Source of the DNA: Candidatus Segatella albertsiae
GTDB lineage: Bacteria > Bacteroidota > Bacteroidia > Bacteroidales > Bacteroidaceae
Length of the DNA: 21,859 bases
Assembly (NCBI GenBank): GCA_002451555.1
Contig: DKCU01000151.1
Coordinates: forward strand, 1-21,859
Direction of reading: 5' to 3'
The notes below the pieces were generated by a model. The model was not told the DNA's origin. It ran no database searches and saw only the letters and a program-made list of their open reading frames with translations. The position numbers were made by a program, and so were the translations under genes. Shown in pieces: positions 15,140-21,859 of the stretch. Within the stretch, counting starts at the first letter, position 1; each line of letters opens with the position of its first letter.

Positions 15140-15216
15140 TTATCAATAAATGAGAAAAATCCTCTAGCAAAATAGAGATAACATTTATAATAACAATATT
15201 TTAAAATTTTAAAATC

Positions 15217-15306
15217 ATGCCAAACGGAAAGAAAAAGAAGGGCCACAAGATGGCTACTCACAAGCGTAAAAAGAGATTACGTAAGAACAGACATAAGAGC
15301 AAATAA
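15217..15306 (+). CDS. 29-residue very basic protein, bS22/mS38-like
   Basis: A tiny protein, MPNGKKKKGHKMATHKRKKR followed by LRKNRHKSK, with 17 Lys/Arg among 29 residues and no acidic residue. The K-rich, HKM..HKRKKRLRK pattern resembles the AURKAIP1/COX24 family, whose members are small ribosomal-subunit proteins (bS22 in mycobacteria, mS38 in mitochondria), and similar short proteins are common in Bacteroidota. Ribosome binding is inferred from this likeness. It sits between HU and RNase G and ends at a terminator-like hairpin region. The start is preceded by an AT-rich leader with no Shine-Dalgarno site, usual in this phylum. Confidence 0.75.
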   Translation: MPNGKKKKGHKMATHKRKKRLRKNRHKSK

Positions 15307-15317
15307 GCCTAAGGCTT
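15305..15317. repeat. Short inverted repeat at the small basic gene stop
   Basis: AAGCCT, A, AGGCTT overlaps the stop codon of the 29-residue protein. It is too tight to fold as a normal hairpin and is noted as a symmetric DNA site. Confidence 0.4.
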
Positions 15318-15325
15318 GATGCTCC

Positions 15326-15383
15326 CAGTCAGTTCGTGACTGAGGGGGTATGTCAGCTCATATAAGTTGACATGCCCCTTTTT
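15326..15383 (+). terminator. Terminator with competing upstream hairpin, before rng
   Basis: The terminator is GGGGTATGTCAGCT (15345-15358), loop CATATA, AGTTGACATGCCCC (15365-15378), a 14-bp stem with wobbles, followed by T5. Just upstream CAGTCA (15326-15331) and TGACTG (15337-15342) form another hairpin whose CCC/GGG extension would use the same G's as the terminator. The arrangement resembles an attenuator and could set how much transcription reaches RNase G. Confidence 0.75.
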
Positions 15384-15415
15384 ATTAATTATCATTTTAA
15401 AGATTATTGAAGACT

Positions 15416-16987
15416 ATGACAAGCGAAGTTGTAATTGACGTCCAACAAAAAGACATTTCCATTGCACTCATGGAGGACAAGCAACTGGTAGAATACCAAA
15501 ATGAACCTCGTGAGGCATCGTTCTCTGTTGGAAACATCTACATTGCCAAGGTTAAGAAACTGATGCCAGGACTTAACGCTTGTTTCGTAGATGTAGGTTA
15601 TGAACGCGACGCCTTTCTTCATTATCTAGACTTAGGAAGTCATTTCAACTCCTACCAGAAGTACCTGAAACAAGTTCAGAGTGACAGGAAGAAACTTTTC
15701 CCATTTTCTAAAGCCAGCAAGCAACCAGACCTTGAAAAAGACGGTAGCATACAGAATGTCTTGAAGACAGGACAGGAAGTGTTGGTGCAAATTGTAAAAG
15801 AACCAATTTCTACCAAGGGGCCTCGCCTTACTGCGGAGATATCTTTCGCAGGACGATACTTGGTACTTATGCCATTCGGTGAAAAGGTTTCTGTCTCGTC
15901 AAAGATTAAAAGCGGTGAAGAACGCTCTCGACTCAAACAACTCATCCACAGTATCAAGCCCAAGAATTGCGGTGTCATCGTTCGTACTGTAGCTGAGGGA
16001 AAAAGAGTCGCTGAGCTCGATGCTGAGCTGAAAGTCTTGGTGAAGCGATGGGAGGATGCTATCGCCAAGGTACAAAAGACCCAGCAACGCCCGCAACTTG
16101 CATTTGAGGAGACCGGCAGAGCTGTCGCTCTCATCCGTGACTTGTTTAATCCTTCTTACGAGAATATCTACGTCAACGACGAGGATATCATGAACGAGGT
16201 AAAAAACTATGTTTCTCTAATAGCCCCTGAAAAGGCGGGCATAGTTAAACTCTACACTGGTAAGGTGCCTATCTTTGACAACTTCAACATTACCAAGCAA
16301 ATCAAAGCTGCTTTCGGTCGTGTCGTCAACTATCAACATGGCGCTTATCTCATCATTGAGCACACTGAAGCTCTGCATGTTGTCGATGTCAACAGTGGAA
16401 ACCGCACTCGTGAGAAAGGACAGGAAGCGAATGCACTCGATGTCAACTTGGGTGCTGCCGATGAATTGGCTAGACAACTGAGACTCCGTGATATGGGAGG
16501 AATCATTGTTGTCGATTTCATCGATATGAATTTGGCAGAGGACAGGCAATTGCTCTATGAACGTATGTGCAAAAACATGCAGAAGGATCGTGCTAAGCAC
16601 AACATCCTGCCATTAAGCAAGTTTGGATTGATGCAGATTACTCGCCAACGTGTACGACCAGCGATGGATGTCAACGTGGAAGAGACTTGCCCTACTTGCT
16701 TCGGCACAGGCAAAATCAAGTCGAGCATCCTATTCACCGACCAACTGGAAAGAAAGATTGACCGACTAGTCAACAAGATTGGTGTCAAGAAATTTACTTT
16801 GTATGTAAATCCATACGTGGAAGCTTTTATCAACAAGGGTTTCATCTCTTTGAAACGCAAGTGGCAGTTCAAGTATGGATTTGGGTTCAATGTCATTCCT
16901 TCACAGAAACTGGCATTCCTCCAGTACGAATTCTACGACAAGGATAACCAGTATCTGGATATGCAGGAAGAACAAGAGACAAAGTAA
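15416..16987 (+). CDS. rng: Ribonuclease G/E family endoribonuclease
   Basis: 523 residues from ATG 15416 (MTSEVVIDVQ; an upstream in-frame TTG is less likely). It cuts single-stranded RNA in rRNA maturation and mRNA decay. An S1-type RNA-binding domain occupies about 37-145 (VGNIYIAKVKKLMPGLNACFVDVGYERDAFLHYLDL) with a charged insert at about 75-115. The catalytic metal ligands are visible: Asp324 in VVDVNSGN and Asp367 in IVVDFIDM. The zinc-link CPTC has Cys425 and Cys428, followed by FGTGKI. The long C-terminal scaffold of E. coli RNase E is absent, so RNase G type fits best. It lies behind a terminator-like element (15345-15383), hinting at separate control, and ends at the bidirectional terminator. 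Confidence 0.95.
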   Translation: MTSEVVIDVQQKDISIALMEDKQLVEYQNEPREASFSVGNIYIAKVKKLMPGLNACFVDVGYERDAFLHYLDLGSHFNSYQKYLKQVQSDRKKLFPFSKASKQPDLEKDGSIQNVLKTGQEVLVQIVKEPISTKGPRLTAEISFAGRYLVLMPFGEKVSVSSKIKSGEERSRLKQLIHSIKPKNCGVIVRTVAEGKRVAELDAELKVLVKRWEDAIAKVQKTQQRPQLAFEETGRAVALIRDLFNPSYENIYVNDEDIMNEVKNYVSLIAPEKAGIVKLYTGKVPIFDNFNITKQIKAAFGRVVNYQHGAYLIIEHTEALHVVDVNSGNRTREKGQEANALDVNLGAADELARQLRLRDMGGIIVVDFIDMNLAEDRQLLYERMCKNMQKDRAKHNILPLSKFGLMQITRQRVRPAMDVNVEETCPTCFGTGKIKSSILFTDQLERKIDRLVNKIGVKKFTLYVNPYVEAFINKGFISLKRKWQFKYGFGFNVIPSQKLAFLQYEFYDKDNQYLDMQEEQETK

Positions 16988-17007
16988 CTCTTAAAAAAAG
17001 TAATTAT

Positions 17008-17039
17008 AAAAAAGGTGTTCCAATCGGAACACCTTTTTT
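17008..17039. terminator. Bidirectional terminator between rng and the S9 peptidase gene
   Basis: AAAAAAGGTGTTCC (17008-17021), loop AATC, GGAACACCTTTTTT (17026-17039): a perfect 14-bp stem with A/T ends, so it works in both directions. It lies 20 bases after the rng stop and 1 base from the convergent peptidase stop. Confidence 0.93.
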
Positions 17040-17040
17040 G

Positions 17041-19128
17041 TTAGTATTCTATCTCATTATTCACCATTTTCTCAGTATCCCATGGCGCAGGAGCACCACC
17101 CAGATAGCGATGGAACCAGTCGAGGTGCGCATTATAGTAGAGCGGCATCGACTTCAGGTTGCTTGGCCAGTGACCATCATACTTCAGCACGATGAGACGG
17201 GAAGGGATGTTCAAGGTCTGCAAAGCCGTGAAGTACTGGAGGCTCTGGGTGTAAGGCACACGATAGTCTAACTCACCCGTCATCACAAGTGTAGGGGTCG
17301 AGAAGTTCTGGATATAAGAAGATGGCGACCACTTCTGGTAGAGGTCGGAGTTATAAGGCTGTCCCTGCAACTCGAAGTTAGGGAACCAAACCTCCTCGGT
17401 GCTTCCCCACATGGAGCGCAAGTCATAGACGCCCATCATCGAAGCCAAGCACTTGAATCGCTTGGTGTGTCCCTGCAGCCAGTTCATCATATAGCCGCCG
17501 TAAGACCATCCCATCGCTCCCATTCTCGTGGAATCGACATATTCGAGGGTAGCCAACTTGTCGGTTACCTTCATCACATCCTCGAAAACCTTTCCGCCCC
17601 AATCGCCAGAAATGGCACGGGTGAAAGCCTGTCCATAGCCCGTAGAACCATGAGGATTAGGATAAGCCACCACATAGCCAGCGCCCGGATAAACCTGCCA
17701 GTCGCCACGGAAGGAGTTCATCCATTGCATCTGTGGACCACCATGTACATTGATGATGAGCGGATATTTCTTGGTTGCATCAAAGTCGTGAGGCTTTACG
17801 ATGAATACCTGCACCTTGTCGCCACCAGCTCCATCCACCCAGATGCTCTCCGAAGGACGAATATCCACCTCCTCTTCCAACTTTTGGTTGAGGAAAGTAA
17901 TCTGCTGTTCTTTGCCACTAGCCACAGGAGCCCCACTCCACTTCTTCATCTGCTGACGATAGAGAGCCGATGGCTTGCCAGTGGTGCTATAGGTGTAATA
18001 AACCATACCCTTGTTGTCGAAGTCAAACTCAGAGATAGCCTTGCCTGAGATAACTGGCGAAATCGTCTGCTTGGCGATGTCGAGTTTGTAGAGAGGTTGC
18101 GCACCCTTCACTTCGCCCAAGAAGTAGATGCTCTTGCTGTCAGGAGCCCACTTGTAGTCATCCACCCAGTTGTCGAACTTCTCGGTCAAGATGGTAGATT
18201 TCTTTGCCGTTCTGTCATAGATGGCGAGGCGGAAGCGGTCTGACTCATAGCCTGGCACCTGCTGTAGGCGATATGCGATGTACTTGCCGTCGGGCGAATA
18301 AGTAGGCGTACCATCCCAAGCCTTGTTTTCCTTGGTAAGGCGAACTGGCTCACCGCCGTCCACCGAGACCGTCCAAAGGTCGGCATTGGTGCTAGCCTCC
18401 TGATGCTCATCGTGATTGGAGACAAAGCAAATCTCCTTGCTGTCTGGCGAGAAGTTATAGGCGATGCCTCCGCCGAGCATGAATATCAGCGAGTAGTTGC
18501 CTGGTGTCAGGTCCTTGTAAGTCTTAGTCTGTGCGTCGAAGAGGATGAGGTGGTTGCATCTACCATCGCTGTAACTAGTCCAGTGGCGATAAAGCAACTT
18601 GTCGGCGATATGCGCCTGTACCGGTCCCTTGTCCTTCTTTTCCATACGAGCCTTGTTGGCCTTGGCATCGGCACCAAGGTCAGGAAAAACCTCAGCAGTG
18701 AAAGCGATGTACCTTTCATCGGGAGAGATGACTGGGTTGTCGATTCCCAACTCATAATCAGTTACTTGTTCGCTCTTGCAGGTCGATAAGTCCATGCGAT
18801 AGATTTGTGGCGTACCTTTCTCTGTATTTGTAACGTAAATACTCTTGCCATCCTTGCCCCATACTGCCGAACTGCTCTTGCCATCCTCGGTGAGCGCCTT
18901 GGCATGAGAGCCGTCGGCATTCATGATAAAGATGTCGGAGCTAGACTTCTGATTCTTCAAGTCGGAAGAGCTAGCCGTATAGCAGATAGTCTTCCCGTCA
19001 GGCGAAAGGCTTACCGAATAGACGCCCTTCACCTTGTACAAATCCTCGATGGTAAAAGCTCGTTTCTGAGCATTTGCCGAAAGCAGCAACGTCATGAGTA
19101 CTGCCGAAAGCATCAATCTCTTATTCAT
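17041..19128 (-). CDS. Secreted S9-family (prolyl oligopeptidase-type) peptidase
   Basis: 695 residues from ATG 19128. A signal peptide (MNKRLMLSAVLMTLLLSANAQ) sends it to the periplasm or beyond. The N-terminal beta-propeller (SLSPDGKTICYTASSSD, VISPDERYIAFTAE, YSPDGKYIAY, WAPDSKSIYFLGE repeats) is followed by the alpha/beta-hydrolase domain with HGGPQ, nucleophile Ser542 in GWSYGGYMM, Asp621 in GELDYRVP and His653 in DGHWPS. This is the S9C layout, resembling the dipeptidyl peptidase 5 type known in oral and gut Bacteroidota, which removes dipeptides from oligopeptides; exact specificity is inferred. An upstream in-frame start adds 24 residues before the signal peptide and is rejected. Promoter at 19158-19190. 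Confidence 0.93.
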   Translation of the reverse strand: MNKRLMLSAVLMTLLLSANAQKRAFTIEDLYKVKGVYSVSLSPDGKTICYTASSSDLKNQKSSSDIFIMNADGSHAKALTEDGKSSSAVWGKDGKSIYVTNTEKGTPQIYRMDLSTCKSEQVTDYELGIDNPVISPDERYIAFTAEVFPDLGADAKANKARMEKKDKGPVQAHIADKLLYRHWTSYSDGRCNHLILFDAQTKTYKDLTPGNYSLIFMLGGGIAYNFSPDSKEICFVSNHDEHQEASTNADLWTVSVDGGEPVRLTKENKAWDGTPTYSPDGKYIAYRLQQVPGYESDRFRLAIYDRTAKKSTILTEKFDNWVDDYKWAPDSKSIYFLGEVKGAQPLYKLDIAKQTISPVISGKAISEFDFDNKGMVYYTYSTTGKPSALYRQQMKKWSGAPVASGKEQQITFLNQKLEEEVDIRPSESIWVDGAGGDKVQVFIVKPHDFDATKKYPLIINVHGGPQMQWMNSFRGDWQVYPGAGYVVAYPNPHGSTGYGQAFTRAISGDWGGKVFEDVMKVTDKLATLEYVDSTRMGAMGWSYGGYMMNWLQGHTKRFKCLASMMGVYDLRSMWGSTEEVWFPNFELQGQPYNSDLYQKWSPSSYIQNFSTPTLVMTGELDYRVPYTQSLQYFTALQTLNIPSRLIVLKYDGHWPSNLKSMPLYYNAHLDWFHRYLGGAPAPWDTEKMVNNEIEY

Positions 19129-19157
19129 ATTTTCTCTATATATTATGGTTTTCGATG

Positions 19158-19190
19158 CAAAAGTAACAAATCTTTTTGTGAAAATGCAAC
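19158..19190 (-). promoter_or_regulatory. Promoter of the S9 peptidase gene
   Basis: Minus strand GTTG (19190-19187, one mismatch), 21 bases, TACTTTTG (19165-19158), 30 bases upstream of the chosen ATG at 19128. The longer start would fall upstream of this promoter, which supports the shorter protein. Confidence 0.7.
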
Positions 19191-19315
19191 CTTTCCGCAT
19201 CTTTTCTCGTCTAAGAGATAAAGAAATGGCAGAAACTTACCCTCGCACAAGAAAAGAGAGAAGCGATAGTGCCTATAGAAACAAGATTAATAACAATAAA
19301 GAAAGGAAACAAATT

Positions 19316-19633
19316 ATGATTTTGAGCACGACCCCAACCATAGAAGGCCACCCTATCCGTGAGTATCGTGGCGTAGTGACTGGTGAAACCATCATCGGCA
19401 CCAACTTTGTGAAGGACTTCTTCGCCAGCATCCGTGATGTCATCGGTGGTAGAAGCGGCTCTTATGAGAGTACGCTCCGCGAGGCAAAGGACACCGCCCT
19501 CAGAGAAATGAGCGAACGTGCCGCATCCTTAGGTTGCAATGCTATCGTAGGCATCGACCTCGATTACGAGACCGTAGGTGCCAATGGCTCCATGCTGATG
19601 GTAACTTGCAGTGGCACAGCGGTTATCCTGTAA
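19316..19633 (+). CDS. YbjQ-family (heavy-metal-binding domain) protein
   Basis: This 105-residue protein has the YbjQ fold sequence: MILSTTPTIEGHPIREYRGVV, then GETIIGTNFVKDFFASIRDVIGGRSGSYE, the helix TLREAKDTALREMSERAASLGCNAIVGIDLDYETVG, and SMLMVTCSGTAVIL. YbjQ proteins are small pentamer-forming domains with no proven reaction; the metal-binding label is from annotation, not from motifs. The start at ATG 19316 is chosen because upstream in-frame sequence (from 19226) is low-complexity charged residues. No consensus promoter was recognised upstream; it is divergent from the peptidase gene. A strong terminator follows. Confidence 0.92.
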   Translation: MILSTTPTIEGHPIREYRGVVTGETIIGTNFVKDFFASIRDVIGGRSGSYESTLREAKDTALREMSERAASLGCNAIVGIDLDYETVGANGSMLMVTCSGTAVIL

Positions 19634-19655
19634 AGAACGAGAATTTAAACCCACA

Positions 19656-19697
19656 CGAAAAAAGTTGCGAGTTTGTCTCGCAACTTTTTTCGTTTTT
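19656..19697 (+). terminator. Terminator after the YbjQ-family gene
   Basis: CGAAAAAAGTTGCGAG (19656-19671), loop TTTGT, CTCGCAACTTTTTTCG (19677-19692): a perfect 16-bp stem followed by T5. Confidence 0.92.
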
Positions 19698-19722
19698 CCT
19701 TATATATTTCGTAGAAAAGTCG

Positions 19723-19730
19723 TATATTTG
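19723..19730 (+). promoter_or_regulatory. -7 element before the 58-residue gene
   Basis: TATATTTG fits TAnnTTTG and lies 24 bases upstream of the ATG at 19755. No good TTTG is found 19-21 bases further upstream, so the promoter is only half supported. Confidence 0.5.
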
Positions 19731-19754
19731 CCACAAATTTAAATACGCAAGCGT

Positions 19755-19931
19755 ATGAAAGAGAAAAGATACATATTGCCAGACGAAAGAGGCGAATATA
19801 TGGATGCCGAGGAATTTGACAAAGAACTAAAAGCAAAAATCGAAGCTGCCGAAGCTGAATATGAGCGAACTGGTAAAGATACTAATTGGGAAGACTTATC
19901 GAAGAGCTTAAAGGGGAAGGACTATGGCTAA
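19755..19931 (+). CDS. Small acidic protein of unknown function (58 residues)
   Basis: The protein starts MKEKRYILPDERGEYMDAEE and continues as a charged helix (FDKELKAKIEAAEAEYERTG), ending WEDLSKSLKGKDYG. I do not recognise a family. The acidic, helical make-up and small size are like antitoxins of type II systems, but no toxin gene follows: the next small gene has its own promoter and does not overlap. Support for it being real: an isolated plus-strand frame, a -7 box and terminator just upstream, and the protein-like composition. It is too short for most gene finders. Confidence 0.55.
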   Translation: MKEKRYILPDERGEYMDAEEFDKELKAKIEAAEAEYERTGKDTNWEDLSKSLKGKDYG

Positions 19932-19970
19932 TATAAAAAGTCGATTTACTTAATTTTTCATTAGCAAAAG

Positions 19971-20002
19971 TTTGGTAGTTTCAATCAAAAGATGTAATTT
20001 TG
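19971..20002 (+). promoter_or_regulatory. Promoter of the 55-residue gene
   Basis: TTTG (19971-19974), 20 bases, TAATTTTG (19995-20002): an exact consensus. Transcription should begin near 20009, where AAAGGC (20009-20014) and GCCTTT (20022-20027) can fold into a hairpin at the 5' end of the message. Confidence 0.83.
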
Positions 20003-20038
20003 CTCCCGAAAGGCATTAATAGCCTTTGCTTAACAAAA

Positions 20039-20206
20039 ATGAGAGCTCAAGTGTTAGATGAAAACAGGAACGTACTTGCTGAATATGAAGCAAAATTAAG
20101 TTCCCATCCTCATGCTAGAATAGCACGAGCAAAATACTTGATGCTCAATGGATCTGTGCCAAAGCCAAAGGTTTTGCCTTGGTCAGTGGTGTTTGGTAAT
20201 GAGTAA
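20039..20206 (+). CDS. Small protein of unknown function (55 residues)
   Basis: The protein starts MRAQVLDENRNVLAEYEAKL and continues SSHPHARIARAKYLMLNGSVPKPKVLPWSV, ending VFGNE. No family is recognised. The N-terminal part reads like two beta-strands (QVLDENRNVLAEYEAKL), followed by a basic helix and a Pro-rich end. A frame exists further upstream to 20000, but it would start inside the -7 box, so ATG 20039 is used. A textbook promoter directly upstream and a structured leader suggest a real transcript. Whether the 58-residue gene is its partner is unclear, since each appears to have its own promoter. Confidence 0.6.
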   Translation: MRAQVLDENRNVLAEYEAKLSSHPHARIARAKYLMLNGSVPKPKVLPWSVVFGNE

Positions 20207-20552
20207 ATATCCATTGGAGGTATCCATACGGGTACCAAATATCCCAAAATCTTGCTCATCCCTTCACTTTTCGGACATAATCATTTCTATCATCCTACTC
20301 AATGGTATTCATCAACATACCTACCGGTAATTATCGACATACCTAAGAGAAAAATAAGATACTCTAAGAAAAAACAGAATTTATCCTTAGTAGTAAAAGC
20401 TCTTATTCCTAGAAGAAATCTATGTTCAAAAGTTTTGAACATAAGTTCAGTACTATTGAACACAAGTTCTAAACTTTTGAACATAAGTTCGGAACTTTTG
20501 AACATAACTTTCTCTTAGGAAAGAAAACTACTTTATCTACTAGAAATGCATC
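20207..20552. other. Gene-free region with periodic palindromes
   Basis: No coding region is supported. It holds a small hairpin (GGTATCC 20219-20225, GGGTACC 20230-20236), inverted arms CCTAAGAGAAA (20342-20352) and TTTCTCTTAGG (20509-20519), a degenerate 21-23 bp periodic stretch from about 20340, and the clean four-unit palindrome array at 20424-20507. A plus-strand frame across it is only a translation of the repeats. Confidence 0.6.
20424..20507. repeat. Tandem array of four 17-bp palindromes, period exactly 21 bp
   Basis: Units: GTTCAAAAGTTTTGAAC (20424-20440), GTTCAGTACTATTGAAC (20445-20461), GTTCTAAACTTTTGAAC (20466-20482), GTTCGGAACTTTTGAAC (20487-20503), each followed by ATAA or ACAA. 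The GTTC/GAAC arms are invariant. Unit 1 is a perfect palindrome around one central base. Inner changes in units 2 and 4 keep G-U pairing in RNA; unit 3 has one true mismatch. The period equals two helical turns. It lies 46 bases past the beta-helix gene stop. Confidence 0.95.
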
Positions 20553-21859
20553 TTACATCCACGCTCCGAATCTTGCGCTAGGCAATGGAGCGATGAAAGT
20601 ATAGTTCTGCGCATTCCCACTATTGAAGAAGTTGACTTTCTGTAAACCTTTGAACACAAGACCATCAGGGAAGAGGCGAACGAAATCGGTAACGCCACCT
20701 GATAACGCAGGACTACCTTCCTGGAAATTGAAGTCCCAAGCCTTATCGAATGCCAAAGGAGCGCCCTTTGCCACATCATCATCCTCGCAATTCACATCCA
20801 TCTTCTCGCTCTGGCGGAAACTCTTGAAGAGTGGATTGAGCTGGCCAGCCACCGTACTCTTGATGTCGGAATCAAACCAGATGCCAAGCGATGCGCCCTT
20901 CGCCATCTGCTTCACGCCCGTCTCGGTAGAAGCGAAGTAATAGTTTGGCGTAAGACGGCTGTGCTCCATGTCAGCACCATCCTGCTTAGGCTGTTTCAAG
21001 CCATAGCGTGAGTCATAAATAAGGTTGTTGACGAAGATTGGCTTGGCAGCCTTCTCCACCCAGACGCTACCGCCCTTCTTGTTCTTAGAACGGCGCCATC
21101 CGCAGTCGATGATAGTATTGTTGTAGGCGGTCATCTCGCTCAAAGGAATCACCTCGCTATTGCCGGCATTCGAGAGTTTAAAGGCATTGGTACAAGCGTT
21201 GTAGATGATGTTGTTGGCTACGTCGAGCTTGCAACCCGCCTTCACATTGATTGCCTCACCACCATCGGCAGCATTGCCGCTATCTGCGAAGATGTTGTTG
21301 GTAATAATGCCTTGACCACCCGTAAAGTAAGTCTGGTCGTTATAGTTGTCGTGAAAGAAACAATCATTCACCACAAACTTTCCGTTTACATTACAGAAGT
21401 GGAAGGCAGGAACACCACCATCGAGGGTGGTCTTGAAAAGCTTGTTTTGGAACGAAACAGAACTCTCGGTTGGAGTAGCTCCACCATAAGCTATATCCAC
21501 GTGGTTGAGCACCACCTCCTCGGAATTATAGCCGCAGATGATGCCGCCCCAGTCCTCAGGCTTCTTGGTATCGGAAGTGAAAGTGACTGGATTTTCCTCC
21601 GTTCCCAAACAGTAGAGATTGCCGAGAACGACGATTTCCACAGGTACCTGAACGGCTGACTTACAGGTCACGGTAACGCCTGGGGCGATATAGAGCGAAG
21701 TGCCCACCGGTATCTCCACACTTTCACTAAGGGTGGTGTCCTTGGTCCAGATGATTGAACCTGCAATGGTTTTATTTTCACCATTGCTATAATCGTATGG
21801 ATTGATATTGTCGTTCTCACAAGAAGTGCAGAAGACGGTTGTCGCAGCTGCCATCAGCA
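20553..21859 (-). CDS. Beta-helix surface lipoprotein, 5' end outside the window
   Basis: At least 434 residues are visible; the frame is open to the right edge, so the true start lies beyond it. The visible start region ...MAAATTVFCTSCENDN looks like the end of a lipoprotein signal with lipobox Cys in CTSC, followed by the short Asn/Asp-rich linker typical of Bacteroidota. The body has right-handed parallel beta-helix character: turns such as VEIPVGTSLYIAPGVTVTC, VVLNHVDIAYGG, FVVNDCFFHDN, GIITNNIFADSG, CKLDVANNIIYNACTNAF, MTAYNNTIIDCG and IFVNNLIYDSRYG. No catalytic motif was recognised. Similar proteins serve in polysaccharide binding or cleavage at the cell surface; that role is inferred. 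It ends SARFGAWM. Confidence 0.85.
   Translation of the reverse strand, partial: LMAAATTVFCTSCENDNINPYDYSNGENKTIAGSIIWTKDTTLSESVEIPVGTSLYIAPGVTVTCKSAVQVPVEIVVLGNLYCLGTEENPVTFTSDTKKPEDWGGIICGYNSEEVVLNHVDIAYGGATPTESSVSFQNKLFKTTLDGGVPAFHFCNVNGKFVVNDCFFHDNYNDQTYFTGGQGIITNNIFADSGNAADGGEAINVKAGCKLDVANNIIYNACTNAFKLSNAGNSEVIPLSEMTAYNNTIIDCGWRRSKNKKGGSVWVEKAAKPIFVNNLIYDSRYGLKQPKQDGADMEHSRLTPNYYFASTETGVKQMAKGASLGIWFDSDIKSTVAGQLNPLFKSFRQSEKMDVNCEDDDVAKGAPLAFDKAWDFNFQEGSPALSGGVTDFVRLFPDGLVFKGLQKVNFFNSGNAQNYTFIAPLPSARFGAWM

Noticed and set aside
19129..19200. 24-residue N-terminal extension of the S9 peptidase
   Set aside because: It would run across the promoter and put basic residues ahead of a clear signal peptide.
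19094..19315. Long N-terminal extension of the YbjQ-family protein
   Set aside because: The family starts at MILSTTP; the upstream part overlaps the peptidase gene start and is low-complexity charged sequence.
20424..20507. CRISPR array
   Set aside because: The repeats follow one another with only 4-base gaps, so there are no spacers, and no cas genes are nearby.
20252..20518. 88-residue plus-strand frame with heptad-like repeats (LLNISS)
   Set aside because: The protein repeat is only the translation of the 21-bp palindrome array; no promoter or family likeness.

Overview
The window looks like a chromosomal segment of a Bacteroidota species, most likely Prevotellaceae (Prevotella/Segatella type). 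The grounds are the protein repertoire (a eukaryote-like carbamoyl-phosphate synthase, a long PurF paralogue, S9 peptidase, LemA/TPM pair), the near absence of Shine-Dalgarno sites, and seven copies of the Bacteroidota housekeeping promoter TTTG-N19-21-TAnnTTTG (one with CTTG, one with GTTG at -33), nearly all correctly placed before genes. This assignment is by recognition, not by database search.

Positions 1-2070 are accessory DNA. The left edge cuts the 5' part of an ISAs1-type transposase with its promoter and a probable terminal inverted repeat. Next, on the minus strand, lies a decayed toxin-antitoxin/nuclease locus: an intact VapB-like antitoxin, a VapC PIN-toxin gene stopped after 14 codons, and a DUF1016 (YhcG-like) PD-(D/E)xK nuclease gene broken by one frameshift and one in-frame stop. 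The broken gene carries a perfect 28-bp palindrome.

Positions 2071-13791 are a minus-strand metabolic block: pyk, a lone Wza-like polysaccharide export lipoprotein, glmS, a long PurF-like amidotransferase, carA and carB. GlmS, the PurF-like protein and CarA are three glutamine amidotransferases in a row; the last three genes form a probable operon that ends at a strong terminator. A LemA/TPM-domain pair lies just upstream of pyk.

Positions 14768-17039 (plus strand) carry an HU-type DNA-binding protein, a 29-residue very basic protein resembling the bS22/mS38 ribosomal family, and RNase G. An overlapping pair of hairpins before the RNase G gene suggests termination control. A shared bidirectional terminator separates RNase G from a convergent secreted S9 prolyl-oligopeptidase-type peptidase.

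Positions 19129-21859 hold a YbjQ-family protein, two small unassigned genes (58 and 55 residues; the second has a textbook promoter), an intergenic array of four 17-bp palindromes at an exact 21-bp period, and the 3' part of a lipoprotein with a right-handed beta-helix fold. The palindrome array and the small genes are the least explained parts. No rRNA, tRNA or CRISPR array was seen.
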